A stretch of DNA of 64,000 nt from Vibrio sp. STUT-A11 (GTDB lineage: Bacteria > Pseudomonadota > Gammaproteobacteria > Enterobacterales > Vibrionaceae), in contig NZ_AP026763.1 of assembly GCF_026000435.1 (NCBI RefSeq), positions 2,790,001-2,854,000 of the forward strand. Direction: 5' to 3'. Positions 53,883 to 62,048 of the stretch are shown here, piece by piece. How positions within the stretch are numbered: the stretch's first letter is position 1; every line of letters begins with the position of its first letter. Made by a program: the position numbers and the translations under genes. Below the pieces are notes generated by a model that was given only the letters and a program-made list of their open reading frames with translations, was not told the origin of the DNA and made no database searches.

Positions 53883-55316
53883 TTAGTCTTTTTTATCGTT
53901 GTACCAGATGCCTTCTTCCAGCTGAGACTTCAGCTCAGGGAAGTCGTTGGCATCAAATGTTGGTACCTTACCTGCATCTAGCTGACGGTTGTAGTCTTTA
54001 GCCAGCTTGATAACAATGCCCGATAGCAAAATAATCGCTACCAAGTTCACAATCGCCATTAGACCCATTGACACATCGGCCAACGACCATACAACTGGCA
54101 GGGAAGCCATCGCACCAAACATCACCATACCTAAGAAGACAATACGGAATACGCTAATGCCGGCTTTATGGTTATGCTCCAGGAAAACCAAGTTCGTCTC
54201 TGCATATGAGTAGTTTGCAATGATCGATGTAAACGCGAAGAAGAAGATTGCCACTGCAACGAAAATGCCACCCCAGTCACCAACTTGTGAGCTCAATGCG
54301 CGCTGTGTCAGTTCGATGCCAGTAACTTCTGTCGCCTGACCTACGTATTCACCAGACATCAGGATAATCGCTACCGTCGAAGAACAGATCACGATCGTAT
54401 CCATAAACACACCCAGCATCTGAACATAACCCTGAGACGCAGGGTGCGGCGGGTACGGTGTTGCAGATGCTGCAGCGTTTGGCGCAGAACCCATACCAGC
54501 TTCGTTCGAGAATAGGCCTCGTTTTACACCGTTAATCATCGCTTGTGCGATAGCGTAGCCTAAACCACCTGCCGCTGCTTCTTGTAGGCCAAAGGCACTC
54601 TTAACAATCAGAGTAAGTACCGCAGGAAGCTTCTCGATATTTGCGAACATCACCACTAGCGCGAGCGCAAGGTAAAGCAGAGCCATAAGTGGAACAATCA
54701 TCTCTGCGACTTTAGCGATACGTTTGATACCACCAAAGATAACCGCAGCAGACAAGCCAACAACAGCGATACCCACATAGAGAGAGTTCCAGCCAAATGC
54801 CGTATTCATCGCATTTACAATAGAGTTAGCTTGAACCGCGTTGAACACCAAACCAAAAGCGATAATCAGGAGAACCGAGAACAATACGCCCATCCAGCGC
54901 ATGCCCAGGCCTTTTTCCATGTAGTAAGCAGGGCCACCACGGTAGTTGCCATCATCATCTTTGGTTTTGTATAGCTGTGCCAGAGTGCTCTCTGCAAACG
55001 AGGTTGCCATACCTAACATGGCAATCAGCCACATCCAGAAGATAGCACCAGGGCCACCCGCTGTTAGTGCTACAGCAACACCAGCCATATTACCAGTACC
55101 AACACGTGCGGCAAGACTGGTACAAAGTGCTTGGAAAGAAGAAATACCAGCTTTGTCTGCTTTACGACTGTTCTTTAGAACCGAAAACATGTGTCCGAAG
55201 TGGCGGAACTGAATAAACCCCAATCGAAAGGTGAAGTAAATACCAACACCAACAAGAAGATAAACCAGAATCGATCCCCAAAGTAGATCGTTCATCAAAT
55301 TGATTAAGTCTGTCAT
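53883..55316 (-). CDS. Alanine/glycine:sodium symporter (AGCS family)
   Basis: This is an inner-membrane transporter of 477 residues with about 10-11 transmembrane helices. AGCS signatures are AARVGTGNMAGVAVALTAGGPGA, with the family hallmark GTGN, and GLFSNEAGMGSAPNAAA. It probably imports alanine or glycine with sodium, as expected of a marine bacterium; the exact substrate is not visible. The GAGG ribosome binding site is good. A wide upstream gap may hold complex regulation. Confidence 0.92.
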   Translation of the reverse strand: MTDLINLMNDLLWGSILVYLLVGVGIYFTFRLGFIQFRHFGHMFSVLKNSRKADKAGISSFQALCTSLAARVGTGNMAGVAVALTAGGPGAIFWMWLIAMLGMATSFAESTLAQLYKTKDDDGNYRGGPAYYMEKGLGMRWMGVLFSVLLIIAFGLVFNAVQANSIVNAMNTAFGWNSLYVGIAVVGLSAAVIFGGIKRIAKVAEMIVPLMALLYLALALVVMFANIEKLPAVLTLIVKSAFGLQEAAAGGLGYAIAQAMINGVKRGLFSNEAGMGSAPNAAASATPYPPHPASQGYVQMLGVFMDTIVICSSTVAIILMSGEYVGQATEVTGIELTQRALSSQVGDWGGIFVAVAIFFFAFTSIIANYSYAETNLVFLEHNHKAGISVFRIVFLGMVMFGAMASLPVVWSLADVSMGLMAIVNLVAIILLSGIVIKLAKDYNRQLDAGKVPTFDANDFPELKSQLEEGIWYNDKKD

Positions 55317-56040
55317 GCGTACCTCAAAGTGAGTTGCGCTGGTCTATGCTTCCTAGCCATCCACCAGATTGCCTGCTAAGTGTCAAAGTGTGCTTAGCTA
55401 ATTAAATAGTGTTTGTTTTTAAGGGCAATCTAGAATCGTAAATGTCGCTTCATGCATCCATTTTACGTACCAGCGTATTTTTTGACGGGCGGATAATGCA
55501 ATCTGGAGACGCAAAAATCAATATGAACATGAGTGCGCAATATTGTTATTTTTCACTATAAAGTCACCAAAAAATAACATAATCAGAAGATTAACATGCC
55601 ACAAATCGCAACATTTACCTCACCGGAATGCAACAAAAGTAATTAAGCCATAACCAAAGCTGTTTCACTCTATGATTCCGGTGCAAAGCTAGTATTCATA
55701 AGGTGTAACAGAAAGTTACCCCCCTAACATTTTCGCTAGTCGCACACTATTTAATCAAAGTCGTTTTATGCAACTTTAACCTTGGCTATATGCTCTACTG
55801 GAGAGTTTTTCATTAACACGGAAAAAATCATCATTTAATCGTTTTTACAGGCTCGTTTGGGCACTTTTTATGCAAGGGTACGAAAGTAAAGTGTGATTAT
55901 CGAAGTGTTTTTGCACGAAAATGTCATGATACGGACACAATTTCGAAATATGTCATGGCTATTCTCACAATTATTGTGGTAATTAAAAATCTCCACATGG
56001 AGTGGTTACAACAGTTTATTTAAACAAGGTAAGGTGGCTT
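55317..56040. other. Long AT-rich intergenic region
   Basis: This 724-bp gap between the AGCS transporter (-) and the DUF3545 gene (+) is the longest in the window without a gene. I find no ORF with a ribosome binding site, no repeat copy and no strong hairpin except a small one (ctccacatggag at 55991-56002) before the DUF3545 start. It could hide a small RNA or distal operators. Confidence 0.4.
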
Positions 56041-56226
56041 ATGGACGGCTTTCAACTAGATGACATTTTTAATCTGGATACTACCTCAACAACCAAATCT
56101 CGTGCCAAACCAATGAAACGTAAATGGCGAGAAATAGAAGAGATGAACGACAGACGCAACTTATTGAAAGAACTGCGGGAACTCGATGTCTGTAATGACT
56201 ACAACCTAGACGACATTAAACTCTAA
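56041..56226 (+). CDS. DUF3545-like small protein
   Basis: This is a 61-residue charged protein. I start at ATG 56041 behind AAGGTGG. An open extension of 13 codons upstream is not needed. The pattern MDGFQLDDIFNLD, then KRKWREIEEMNDRRNLLKELRELD, is what I recall for the DUF3545 family of marine gammaproteobacteria. The function is unknown. It is predicted largely helical with an acidic N-terminus and a basic middle. A strong terminator closes it. Confidence 0.75.
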   Translation: MDGFQLDDIFNLDTTSTTKSRAKPMKRKWREIEEMNDRRNLLKELRELDVCNDYNLDDIKL

Positions 56227-56230
56227 TTCG

Positions 56231-56261
56231 AACAAAAGGCACCTCATGGGTGCCTTTTGTT
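56231..56261 (+). terminator. Terminator after the DUF3545 gene
   Basis: The stem aacaaaaggcacc/gggtgccttttgtt has a 4-base loop. Confidence 0.85.
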
Positions 56262-56417
56262 ATTTGGTATAGAGCGAAGATTAAGGGTGCCACAGGTGCT
56301 TTGGGTTCGCTTACACCCAATTCTCACATAGTGATAATTATCTGTATGTGACCTCCGCATTCAAACGAAGTTTTATTTGTATTAAATTCTTATTTGGTAA
56401 GAAAAACGACATACAAA

Positions 56418-56444
56418 CCCGAGCAAACGCCTCATTTACTCGGG
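56418..56444 (-). terminator. Terminator of the hemerythrin-like gene
   Basis: The stem cccgagtaaa/tttgctcggg (read on the minus strand, one mismatch) is followed by a moderately T-rich tail. Confidence 0.6.
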
Positions 56445-56455
56445 CAAAATGCACG

Positions 56456-57007
56456 TTAGATGTACTCCATATCGCTTTGACGAACACGTTCAGCCAACTG
56501 TTTATAGCGGTCAGCAATGGTATCGCCAAATACCGGGTCGTCCTCATTTTCACTCCAGAGACTCTCAACGTACTGCCAGTCTTCCGTCGTAAACAGCTCT
56601 TCGATCAATGGCAAGACCTTGCGTTCTTCGAGCTCAAGGTGACGTTTCTGTGAGTTAATGAAATCTTCTAAATGTGCAATAAACACATCTTGGGGCACCA
56701 CAGCATCTTGCAGAATCATCTCGATCACCGCTGAGAATTCTTTGTTTTTTTCGGCCAGCTCTTTATGTTCCTGCTCGAGGTTTTCCACGGTCCGTTGCTT
56801 ACCATAATGTTCTAAGAAATGATGATAGAGGATGTCCTCTTTTGGGTGGTGAACTTTTTCTGAATGCGTAGAGAGGTAATCAACAATCTCGCCCACTAAC
56901 GCATAGTTAATGGTGCGTTCTTGTTTTATTTCATTAAGTTTGTGGCGCAATATAGCCAACAGGCGAACCATGTAGCCGTGTTCGCGTCGAATTCTTTCGA
57001 TCATCAT
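56456..57007 (-). CDS. Hemerythrin HHE-domain protein
   Basis: This is a 183-residue four-helix protein. Iron-ligand candidates follow the hemerythrin order: RREHGYMVRLL (first His), THSEKVHHPKED (His/Glu pair), EQEHKEL and SQKRHLELEERKVLP. It may bind a di-iron centre and sense or store oxygen or nitric oxide, or resemble iron-sulfur repair proteins; it lacks the YtfE N-terminal cysteine domain. I start at ATG 57007 behind AAGGAGAG; the upstream extension is spurious. Confidence 0.85.
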   Translation of the reverse strand: MMIERIRREHGYMVRLLAILRHKLNEIKQERTINYALVGEIVDYLSTHSEKVHHPKEDILYHHFLEHYGKQRTVENLEQEHKELAEKNKEFSAVIEMILQDAVVPQDVFIAHLEDFINSQKRHLELEERKVLPLIEELFTTEDWQYVESLWSENEDDPVFGDTIADRYKQLAERVRQSDMEYI

Positions 57008-57081
57008 AGCGTCTCTCCTTAACACCTTCTTTTAGTAAGTGTACATGAGAAATACAATGCCAGCTTGAGCACGCTCAAAAA

Positions 57082-57111
57082 AACAGCGATCAGAAGATCT
57101 TAATCGCTGTT
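57082..57111 (-). terminator. Terminator of ung
   Basis: The stem aacagcgat/atcgctgtt runs into a T7 tract on the minus strand. Confidence 0.85.
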
Positions 57112-57118
57112 ATTCAGT

Positions 57119-57799
57119 TTACACCGTCAGTGGTAGATGCCAATTGATAGGTTGTTTACCTTGTGATGTAAGTATTTGGTTTGCTTGCGAGAAGTGCTTG
57201 CAACCCAAAAAACCTCGGTGAGCAGAAAGTGGGGATGGGTGAGGAGCAGTAAGGACGTGATGCTTGGAACGATCGATAAATCTGCCCTTTTTCTGCGCGT
57301 GCGCGCCCCATAACAGGAATACAACGCCCTGCTGATGCAAGTTTATCGCTTCAATGACTTTGTCGGTGAACGCTTCCCATCCCGTTTTCGAATGAGAATG
57401 AGCCTTACCCTGCTCTACCGTCAATACGGTATTAAGCAGTAATACACCTTGTTCAGCCCAACTTTGCAAAAAACCGTGTTGAGGAATTTCAAAACCATCG
57501 ATGTCCTGAGCAAGCTCTTTGTATATGTTCACTAAAGAAGGTGGGATTTTCACTCCAGGCAAAACAGAAAAGCACAACCCATGCGCCTGATTAGGACCGT
57601 GATAAGGGTCCTGGCCTAAAATAACCACCTTTACATCATTGAACTCGGTATAACGAAACGCATTAAACACATCTTTGCTTGGCGGATAAATCGTTTTTCC
57701 CGCCGAACGTTCCGATTCAACAAAGTTTAAGGTATCGACAAAATAGCTTTGTTTTTTTTCTTCGCCGATCACATCGTGCCAAGTCGGTGACTGATTCAT
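57119..57799 (-). CDS. ung: Uracil-DNA glycosylase
   Basis: This enzyme removes uracil from DNA, the first step of base excision repair. The 226-residue family-1 enzyme has the catalytic GQDPYHGPNQAHGLCFS motif (Asp), the uracil-specificity region LLLNTVLTVE and the minor-groove loop HPSPLSAHRGF. It lies close to nfo, whose AP endonuclease acts on the abasic product. Confidence 0.97.
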   Translation of the reverse strand: MNQSPTWHDVIGEEKKQSYFVDTLNFVESERSAGKTIYPPSKDVFNAFRYTEFNDVKVVILGQDPYHGPNQAHGLCFSVLPGVKIPPSLVNIYKELAQDIDGFEIPQHGFLQSWAEQGVLLLNTVLTVEQGKAHSHSKTGWEAFTDKVIEAINLHQQGVVFLLWGAHAQKKGRFIDRSKHHVLTAPHPSPLSAHRGFLGCKHFSQANQILTSQGKQPINWHLPLTV

Positions 57800-57894
57800 A
57801 GAAAGTTCCTGTCCTTAAGTGTTGCGCTATTCTAACCAGCAACACTCAAACAGACAAAAACTTACCAACCCGACTTGAGACCAGTCATCAGAGA

Positions 57895-58011
57895 TTAGTG
57901 TTTCTGTGGCGTTCGGAAGTGGCCTTGACCCGTAATATGACGGTTAGGTGCAGGCAAACGCACCGAACGTCTGCTATGTGAAAAAGCGGTAAAAGTGTTA
58001 GGTCGAGACAT
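57895..58011 (-). CDS. Putative 38-residue basic small protein
   Basis: This short ORF begins at ATG 58011 with an AAGGA ribosome binding site about 8 bp upstream. The product starts MSRPNTFTAFSHSRRSV and is rich in Arg, His and Pro (calculated by eye as strongly basic), with no membrane segment. It lies between nfo and ung on the same strand, 68 bp after nfo's start of sequence downstream gap. I do not recognise it. Support is the ribosome binding site and the otherwise empty gap. Confidence 0.5.
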   Translation of the reverse strand: MSRPNTFTAFSHSRRSVRLPAPNRHITGQGHFRTPQKH

Positions 58012-58079
58012 AATGCAATCCTTCTTTGTATGGCCCCAATAAACATTAAGAAAGAAAAGTGCCAACTATGACAACTGAA

Positions 58080-58967
58080 TTAATTTTTGTTTAATTCTTG
58101 CAAATGGTAGTCACGAAGCGTCTCTATTTCTTGATGCCAAATATCCGGATCAATTGTTTCCAAAATCAAAGGGATACCATCAAAACGGGCGTCTCTTGCT
58201 ATATATTCAAAACAGTCCCAGCCGATTTCACCTTTCCCCAGAGAGTGATGGCGATCAACCCGGCTTGCAAACTCTACTTTTGAATCATTTAGATGCATCG
58301 CCCTTAAATAGTGCATACCAACGATACGATCGAACTCAGAAAACGTGCGTTCGCAATCTTCTTTCGTTCTTAAATCATAGCCTGCGGTAAACGTATGACA
58401 GGTATCAATGCACACACCGACACGCTCTTTGTCTTCTACTTGCTCGATGATTTCTGCAAGGTGTTCAAACTTCCAGCCCAGGTTGGTACCCTGGCCCGCC
58501 GTGTTCTCGATAACCGCAATCACGTTTGGTACTGCTTTGTGTGCAAGATTGATTGACTCCGCAATCGTCGCTAAACACGCCTGCTCGGAGACTTTTTTCA
58601 GGTGACTTCCGGGATGAAAGTTTAACAGCGTTAGACCAAGCTGATTACAACGCTCCATTTCATCAATGAATGCGGCGCGTGACTTATTGAGTTTCTCTTC
58701 TTCAGGCGCACCTAAATTAATCAGATACGAGTCATGCGGCAAAATACTATCAGAGCTAAACCCGAGCATTTTGCAGTTGGCTTTAAATGCACTAATGGTT
58801 TTCTCTTCCAGTGGCTTGGCTACCCACTGACGCTGGTTTTTGGTAAATAAAGCAAAAGCGTTGGCGCCTATCTCACGTGCACGCAAAGGGGCCTGATCTA
58901 CGCCTCCAGCGGTAGAAACATGAGCACCGATCAGTTTACTTCCAAACTTGTTTTTCATATTTGTCAT
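58080..58967 (-). CDS. nfo: Endonuclease IV (AP endonuclease)
   Basis: This zinc-dependent AP endonuclease and 3'-diesterase repairs abasic and oxidatively damaged sites. The 295-residue TIM barrel has GAHVSTAGGVDQAP, LNFHPGSHLK, VIENTAGQGTNLG, GVCIDTCHTFTAGYD, HLNDSKVEFASRVDRHHSLGKGEIG and LILETID, which supply the tri-zinc ligands. The start could be ATG 58967 or ATG 58958. It lies upstream of ung on the same strand, a base-excision-repair neighbourhood. Confidence 0.96.
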   Translation of the reverse strand: MTNMKNKFGSKLIGAHVSTAGGVDQAPLRAREIGANAFALFTKNQRQWVAKPLEEKTISAFKANCKMLGFSSDSILPHDSYLINLGAPEEEKLNKSRAAFIDEMERCNQLGLTLLNFHPGSHLKKVSEQACLATIAESINLAHKAVPNVIAVIENTAGQGTNLGWKFEHLAEIIEQVEDKERVGVCIDTCHTFTAGYDLRTKEDCERTFSEFDRIVGMHYLRAMHLNDSKVEFASRVDRHHSLGKGEIGWDCFEYIARDARFDGIPLILETIDPDIWHQEIETLRDYHLQELNKN

Positions 58968-59130
58968 TTAATCACTTTAGACTTTCAGGATGCGTACCTA
59001 AATACAATCAGTTACACAACACTGGTTAAATTCAAGTTGACTATATGTAGTAAAATTACAACATACTGGCATTTAAAATATTTTTTATATTATCAAAAAT
59101 AGTGTAATAATTTTGTTTTTAAACACTTTA

Positions 59131-59144
59131 TTGATTTAACTCAA
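59131..59144 (+). promoter_or_regulatory. Upstream FNR box of grcA
   Basis: TTGATttaaCTCAA differs from the FNR consensus TTGAT-N4-ATCAA at one position. It is centred 53 bp upstream of a second box. Confidence 0.7.
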
Positions 59145-59183
59145 CAAAACAACCTTAATGAAAATAATGTTTTTGGTTGTTTT

Positions 59184-59197
59184 TTGACTTAAATCAA
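59184..59197 (+). promoter_or_regulatory. Proximal FNR box of grcA
   Basis: TTGACttaaATCAA has one mismatch to consensus. Its centre lies about 40-43 bp upstream of the start expected from the -10 element TATATAAT at 59220-59227, the class II position. Confidence 0.8.
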
Positions 59198-59219
59198 TAT
59201 TAAAATAGTGGTTATTAGC

Positions 59220-59227
59220 TATATAAT
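59220..59227 (+). promoter_or_regulatory. -10 element of the grcA promoter
   Basis: TATATAAT contains a perfect TATAAT and stands at the right distance from the proximal FNR box. Confidence 0.65.
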
Positions 59228-59295
59228 ACTCAGCTCAATAAAAAGTTTGAAAACTAACACCAATAAACACCACGTAAGTGGACTAGGAGACAGTA

Positions 59296-59673
59296 ATGAT
59301 CCAAGGTATCCAAATTACTAAAGCAGCAAATGACGAACTACTAAACTCTATCTGGCTACTAGATGGTGAAAAGAACGAAGCTCGTTGTGTTGCAGCATCA
59401 GCTGGCTACGAAGCAGACCAAGTGATTGCAATCAGCGATCTAGGTGAATACGAAAGCCGTGAAGTAGCAATCGAAACAGCACCAAAAATTGAAGGTGGTC
59501 AACATCTGAACGTGAACGTACTTAAGCGTGAAACGCTAGAAGATGCAGTGGCTAACCCTGAAAAATACCCTCAGCTAACCATTCGTGTTTCTGGCTACGC
59601 AGTGCGTTTTAACTCACTAACTCCAGAACAACAACGCGATGTAATCGCACGTACGTTTACTGAGTCTCTATAA
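59296..59673 (+). CDS. grcA: Autonomous glycyl radical cofactor GrcA
   Basis: This is a stand-in for the C-terminal glycyl-radical domain of pyruvate formate-lyase that restores enzyme cleaved by oxygen. The 125 residues end in the glycyl radical loop RVSGYAVRFNSLTPEQQ, with the radical glycine at G100. It has a TAGGAGA ribosome binding site. It is monocistronic, with tandem FNR boxes upstream consistent with anaerobic or microaerobic induction. Confidence 0.97.
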   Translation: MIQGIQITKAANDELLNSIWLLDGEKNEARCVAASAGYEADQVIAISDLGEYESREVAIETAPKIEGGQHLNVNVLKRETLEDAVANPEKYPQLTIRVSGYAVRFNSLTPEQQRDVIARTFTESL

Positions 59674-59701
59674 TAGGGACACACTCTGGTAAGGTTTGAA
59701 A

Positions 59702-59728
59702 GCGGCGCTCATTGAGCGTCGTTTTTTT
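59702..59728 (+). terminator. Terminator after grcA
   Basis: The stem cggcgctca/tgagcgtcg (one mismatch) is followed by T7. Confidence 0.85.
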
Positions 59729-59747
59729 ATCGCCTCTATAAAATAAA

Positions 59748-59773
59748 AAAGGTGGAGACTAAGCCCCACCTTT
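59748..59773 (-). terminator. Terminator of the thrABC operon
   Basis: The stem aaaggtgg/ccaccttt runs into tttattttat on the minus strand. It ends thrC. Confidence 0.8.
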
Positions 59774-59794
59774 CTCATTTAGCTTGTAACTCGC

Positions 59795-61075
59795 TTATTG
59801 TACTCGACGCAATACCGTTTTAAGAGCATCAAAGTCCGCATCTAAATCTTCAGACAGCAGTTCCATCGCAGCATGCTTAGCCAGTGGAGCTGGTAGGTCG
59901 ATATCAGATTCTAAGATATCATCAACGACTTCTTTGAACTTCGCCGGGTGAGCCGTACATAGGAACAAACCAGTCTCACCGGCTTGAAGTTGCTCGTCCA
60001 GTACGCGATAAGCGATTGCACCATGCGGCTCGCATAGGTAACCCAGTGAATTCAGCTCTTTTACTGACTCGGCACTTTGCTCATCTGAAACTGCACCTTT
60101 ACCCAGCGTTTCCAAGCCCCACTCTTTTACGCGGCATAGCTCTTCAATACGTGGCCAGTTGTTTGGTTGGCTTACATCCATCGCGTTAGATGTCGTGGCA
60201 ACCGTTGGTTTTGGATCCCACTGTCCTGTTTCTAGGTAGCGAGGCACTGTATCATTCGCATTTGTTGCAGCGATAAAACGTTTGATCGGCAGACCAAGTG
60301 CTTTTGCCAACAAGCCAGCCGTTAGGTTACCGAAGTTACCGCTTGGTACAGAGATAACCAGGTTTTCACGCTCTTGTTTACTCATTTGCGCCGCTGCTTC
60401 AAAGTAGTAGCAGATTTGCGCCATCAAACGGCTGATGTTGATTGAGTTGGCGGAGTTAAGACCGATTTCTTCACGCAGAGCGGCATCATCAAATGCCTGC
60501 TTAACAAGTGCCTGACAAGCATCAAAGTCACCGTTAATTGCTACGGTATGGATGTTCTTACCTAGCGTACAGAACAGCTTTTCTTGTAGCGGGCTGATTT
60601 TGCCTTTAGGGTAAAGAATCACAACGTTGATGTCTTCCATGCCGTAGAAAGCATGTGCAACCGCAGCACCTGTATCACCGGATGTTGCTGTAAGAATCGT
60701 GATCTTACCGCCAGTAGATACCGCAGCCAGTGATTGCGCCATAAAACGACCACCGAAGTCTTTAAACGCCAGTGTCGGGCCATGGAAAAGCTCTAATGCA
60801 TAAACGCCATCTTTGACTTGTTTGATAGGTGCCGGGAATTGGAAAGCAGCATCAACCATAGAGTTCACTTGGTCTTCTGTCAGCTCATCACCAATCAACG
60901 CCGAAAGAATTTTTGTACTACGCGAGACAAAATCTTCTTCTAGCAGCGCATCAATATCATCAAATTTTGGTAATTCCGATGGAAAAAACAGGCCTTGGTT
61001 ACGACCTAACCCTTGGCGAACGGCTTGGCCAAAGGAAACTTGTTCATCATTTTCTTTTATATTGTAAAGCTTCAT
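59795..61075 (-). CDS. thrC: Threonine synthase
   Basis: This pyridoxal-phosphate enzyme converts O-phosphohomoserine to threonine. The 426 residues have the PLP lysine in HGPTLAFKDFGGRF, followed by ILTATSGDTGAAVA, YPKGKISPLQEKLF and SVPSGNFGN. Its start codon overlaps the thrB stop in an ATGA arrangement (4 bp), so it is translationally coupled as the last gene of thrABC. Confidence 0.97.
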   Translation of the reverse strand: MKLYNIKENDEQVSFGQAVRQGLGRNQGLFFPSELPKFDDIDALLEEDFVSRSTKILSALIGDELTEDQVNSMVDAAFQFPAPIKQVKDGVYALELFHGPTLAFKDFGGRFMAQSLAAVSTGGKITILTATSGDTGAAVAHAFYGMEDINVVILYPKGKISPLQEKLFCTLGKNIHTVAINGDFDACQALVKQAFDDAALREEIGLNSANSINISRLMAQICYYFEAAAQMSKQERENLVISVPSGNFGNLTAGLLAKALGLPIKRFIAATNANDTVPRYLETGQWDPKPTVATTSNAMDVSQPNNWPRIEELCRVKEWGLETLGKGAVSDEQSAESVKELNSLGYLCEPHGAIAYRVLDEQLQAGETGLFLCTAHPAKFKEVVDDILESDIDLPAPLAKHAAMELLSEDLDADFDALKTVLRRVQ

Positions 61076-62043
61076 AGCTCACTTCCTGTTACTTTCGAAC
61101 CCTGTTTATCCAGACGACAAACGTGGACGAATCCTTCTTCGTTTTGTACGTAGTTTTGTTCTAACCAGCGAGCAACTCGCTCAGCGACATCTTTCTCTTT
61201 GCAAATACTGAACAGTGTTGGACCACTGCCAGAAATACCGGTAGCTAACGCGCCTGCAGAAGCTGCGTATTGGCGAGCATTCGCAAAACCTGGCAGCAGT
61301 TTCTCACGATACGGTTCTGCGATCACGTCTTTGATCATTTTCGCCGCAAGTTCCGGTTGACCAGAATGACACGCATGAATAAAGCCTGCAAGATGTCGAC
61401 CGTGAGCTATGATATCTTGTCGACGGTACTGAGATGGTAGGATCTCTCGAGCTTCAGCAGTAGACACTTTTATTCCCGGGTAAGCCATTACCCAGTACCA
61501 GTCATCAAAACATGGTACTTCCTGGCTAATGATACCCAGTTCTTCAAGCATTAACTGCACGCCACCTAAGTAACAAGGCGCCACGTTATCATAGTGAATA
61601 CCACCGGAAATTTTACCTTCCATCTCGCCCATTAGCGCTAATAGCTCAGTTTCATTGAGCGGTTGTCCGTGGAAACGGTTCAACGCATCTAATGCAGCAA
61701 CAATAGAGCACGCACTAGAGCCTAAGCCTGAGCCAATCGGCATGTTCTTCTCAAGCGTCATTTCCAATGATTTCAGCTCAACGCCTTTTTTGTCCAGCTC
61801 GCGCGCAAAGACAACCCAACAGTCGTAAACAATGTTCTCTTTGGGTTCTGTTGGTAACTTCGAGACGAAGTTACCTGCAGTTTTCAGGCTGAATGGCTCA
61901 GAACCAGATTTCACTTGTACTCGGTCACCCAACAAGGTGCCATCGATAGGAGAGACAGCTGCTCCCAAAACATCAAAACCTACGCTTACATTACCAATTG
62001 ATGCTGGGGCATAAACCACTACATCCATATCACTTGAACTCAT
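61072..62043 (-). CDS. thrB: Homoserine kinase
   Basis: This GHMP-family kinase makes O-phosphohomoserine. It has 323 residues from ATG 62043, with YAPASIGNVSVGFDVLGAA, the phosphate-binding loop PIGSGLGSSACSIVAAL and TGISGSGPTLFSI. An in-frame extension upstream overlaps thrA and is not the start. It begins 5 bp after the thrA stop and overlaps thrC by 4 bp. Confidence 0.97.
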   Translation of the reverse strand: MSSSDMDVVVYAPASIGNVSVGFDVLGAAVSPIDGTLLGDRVQVKSGSEPFSLKTAGNFVSKLPTEPKENIVYDCWVVFARELDKKGVELKSLEMTLEKNMPIGSGLGSSACSIVAALDALNRFHGQPLNETELLALMGEMEGKISGGIHYDNVAPCYLGGVQLMLEELGIISQEVPCFDDWYWVMAYPGIKVSTAEAREILPSQYRRQDIIAHGRHLAGFIHACHSGQPELAAKMIKDVIAEPYREKLLPGFANARQYAASAGALATGISGSGPTLFSICKEKDVAERVARWLEQNYVQNEEGFVHVCRLDKQGSKVTGSEL

Positions 62044-62048
62044 TACTG

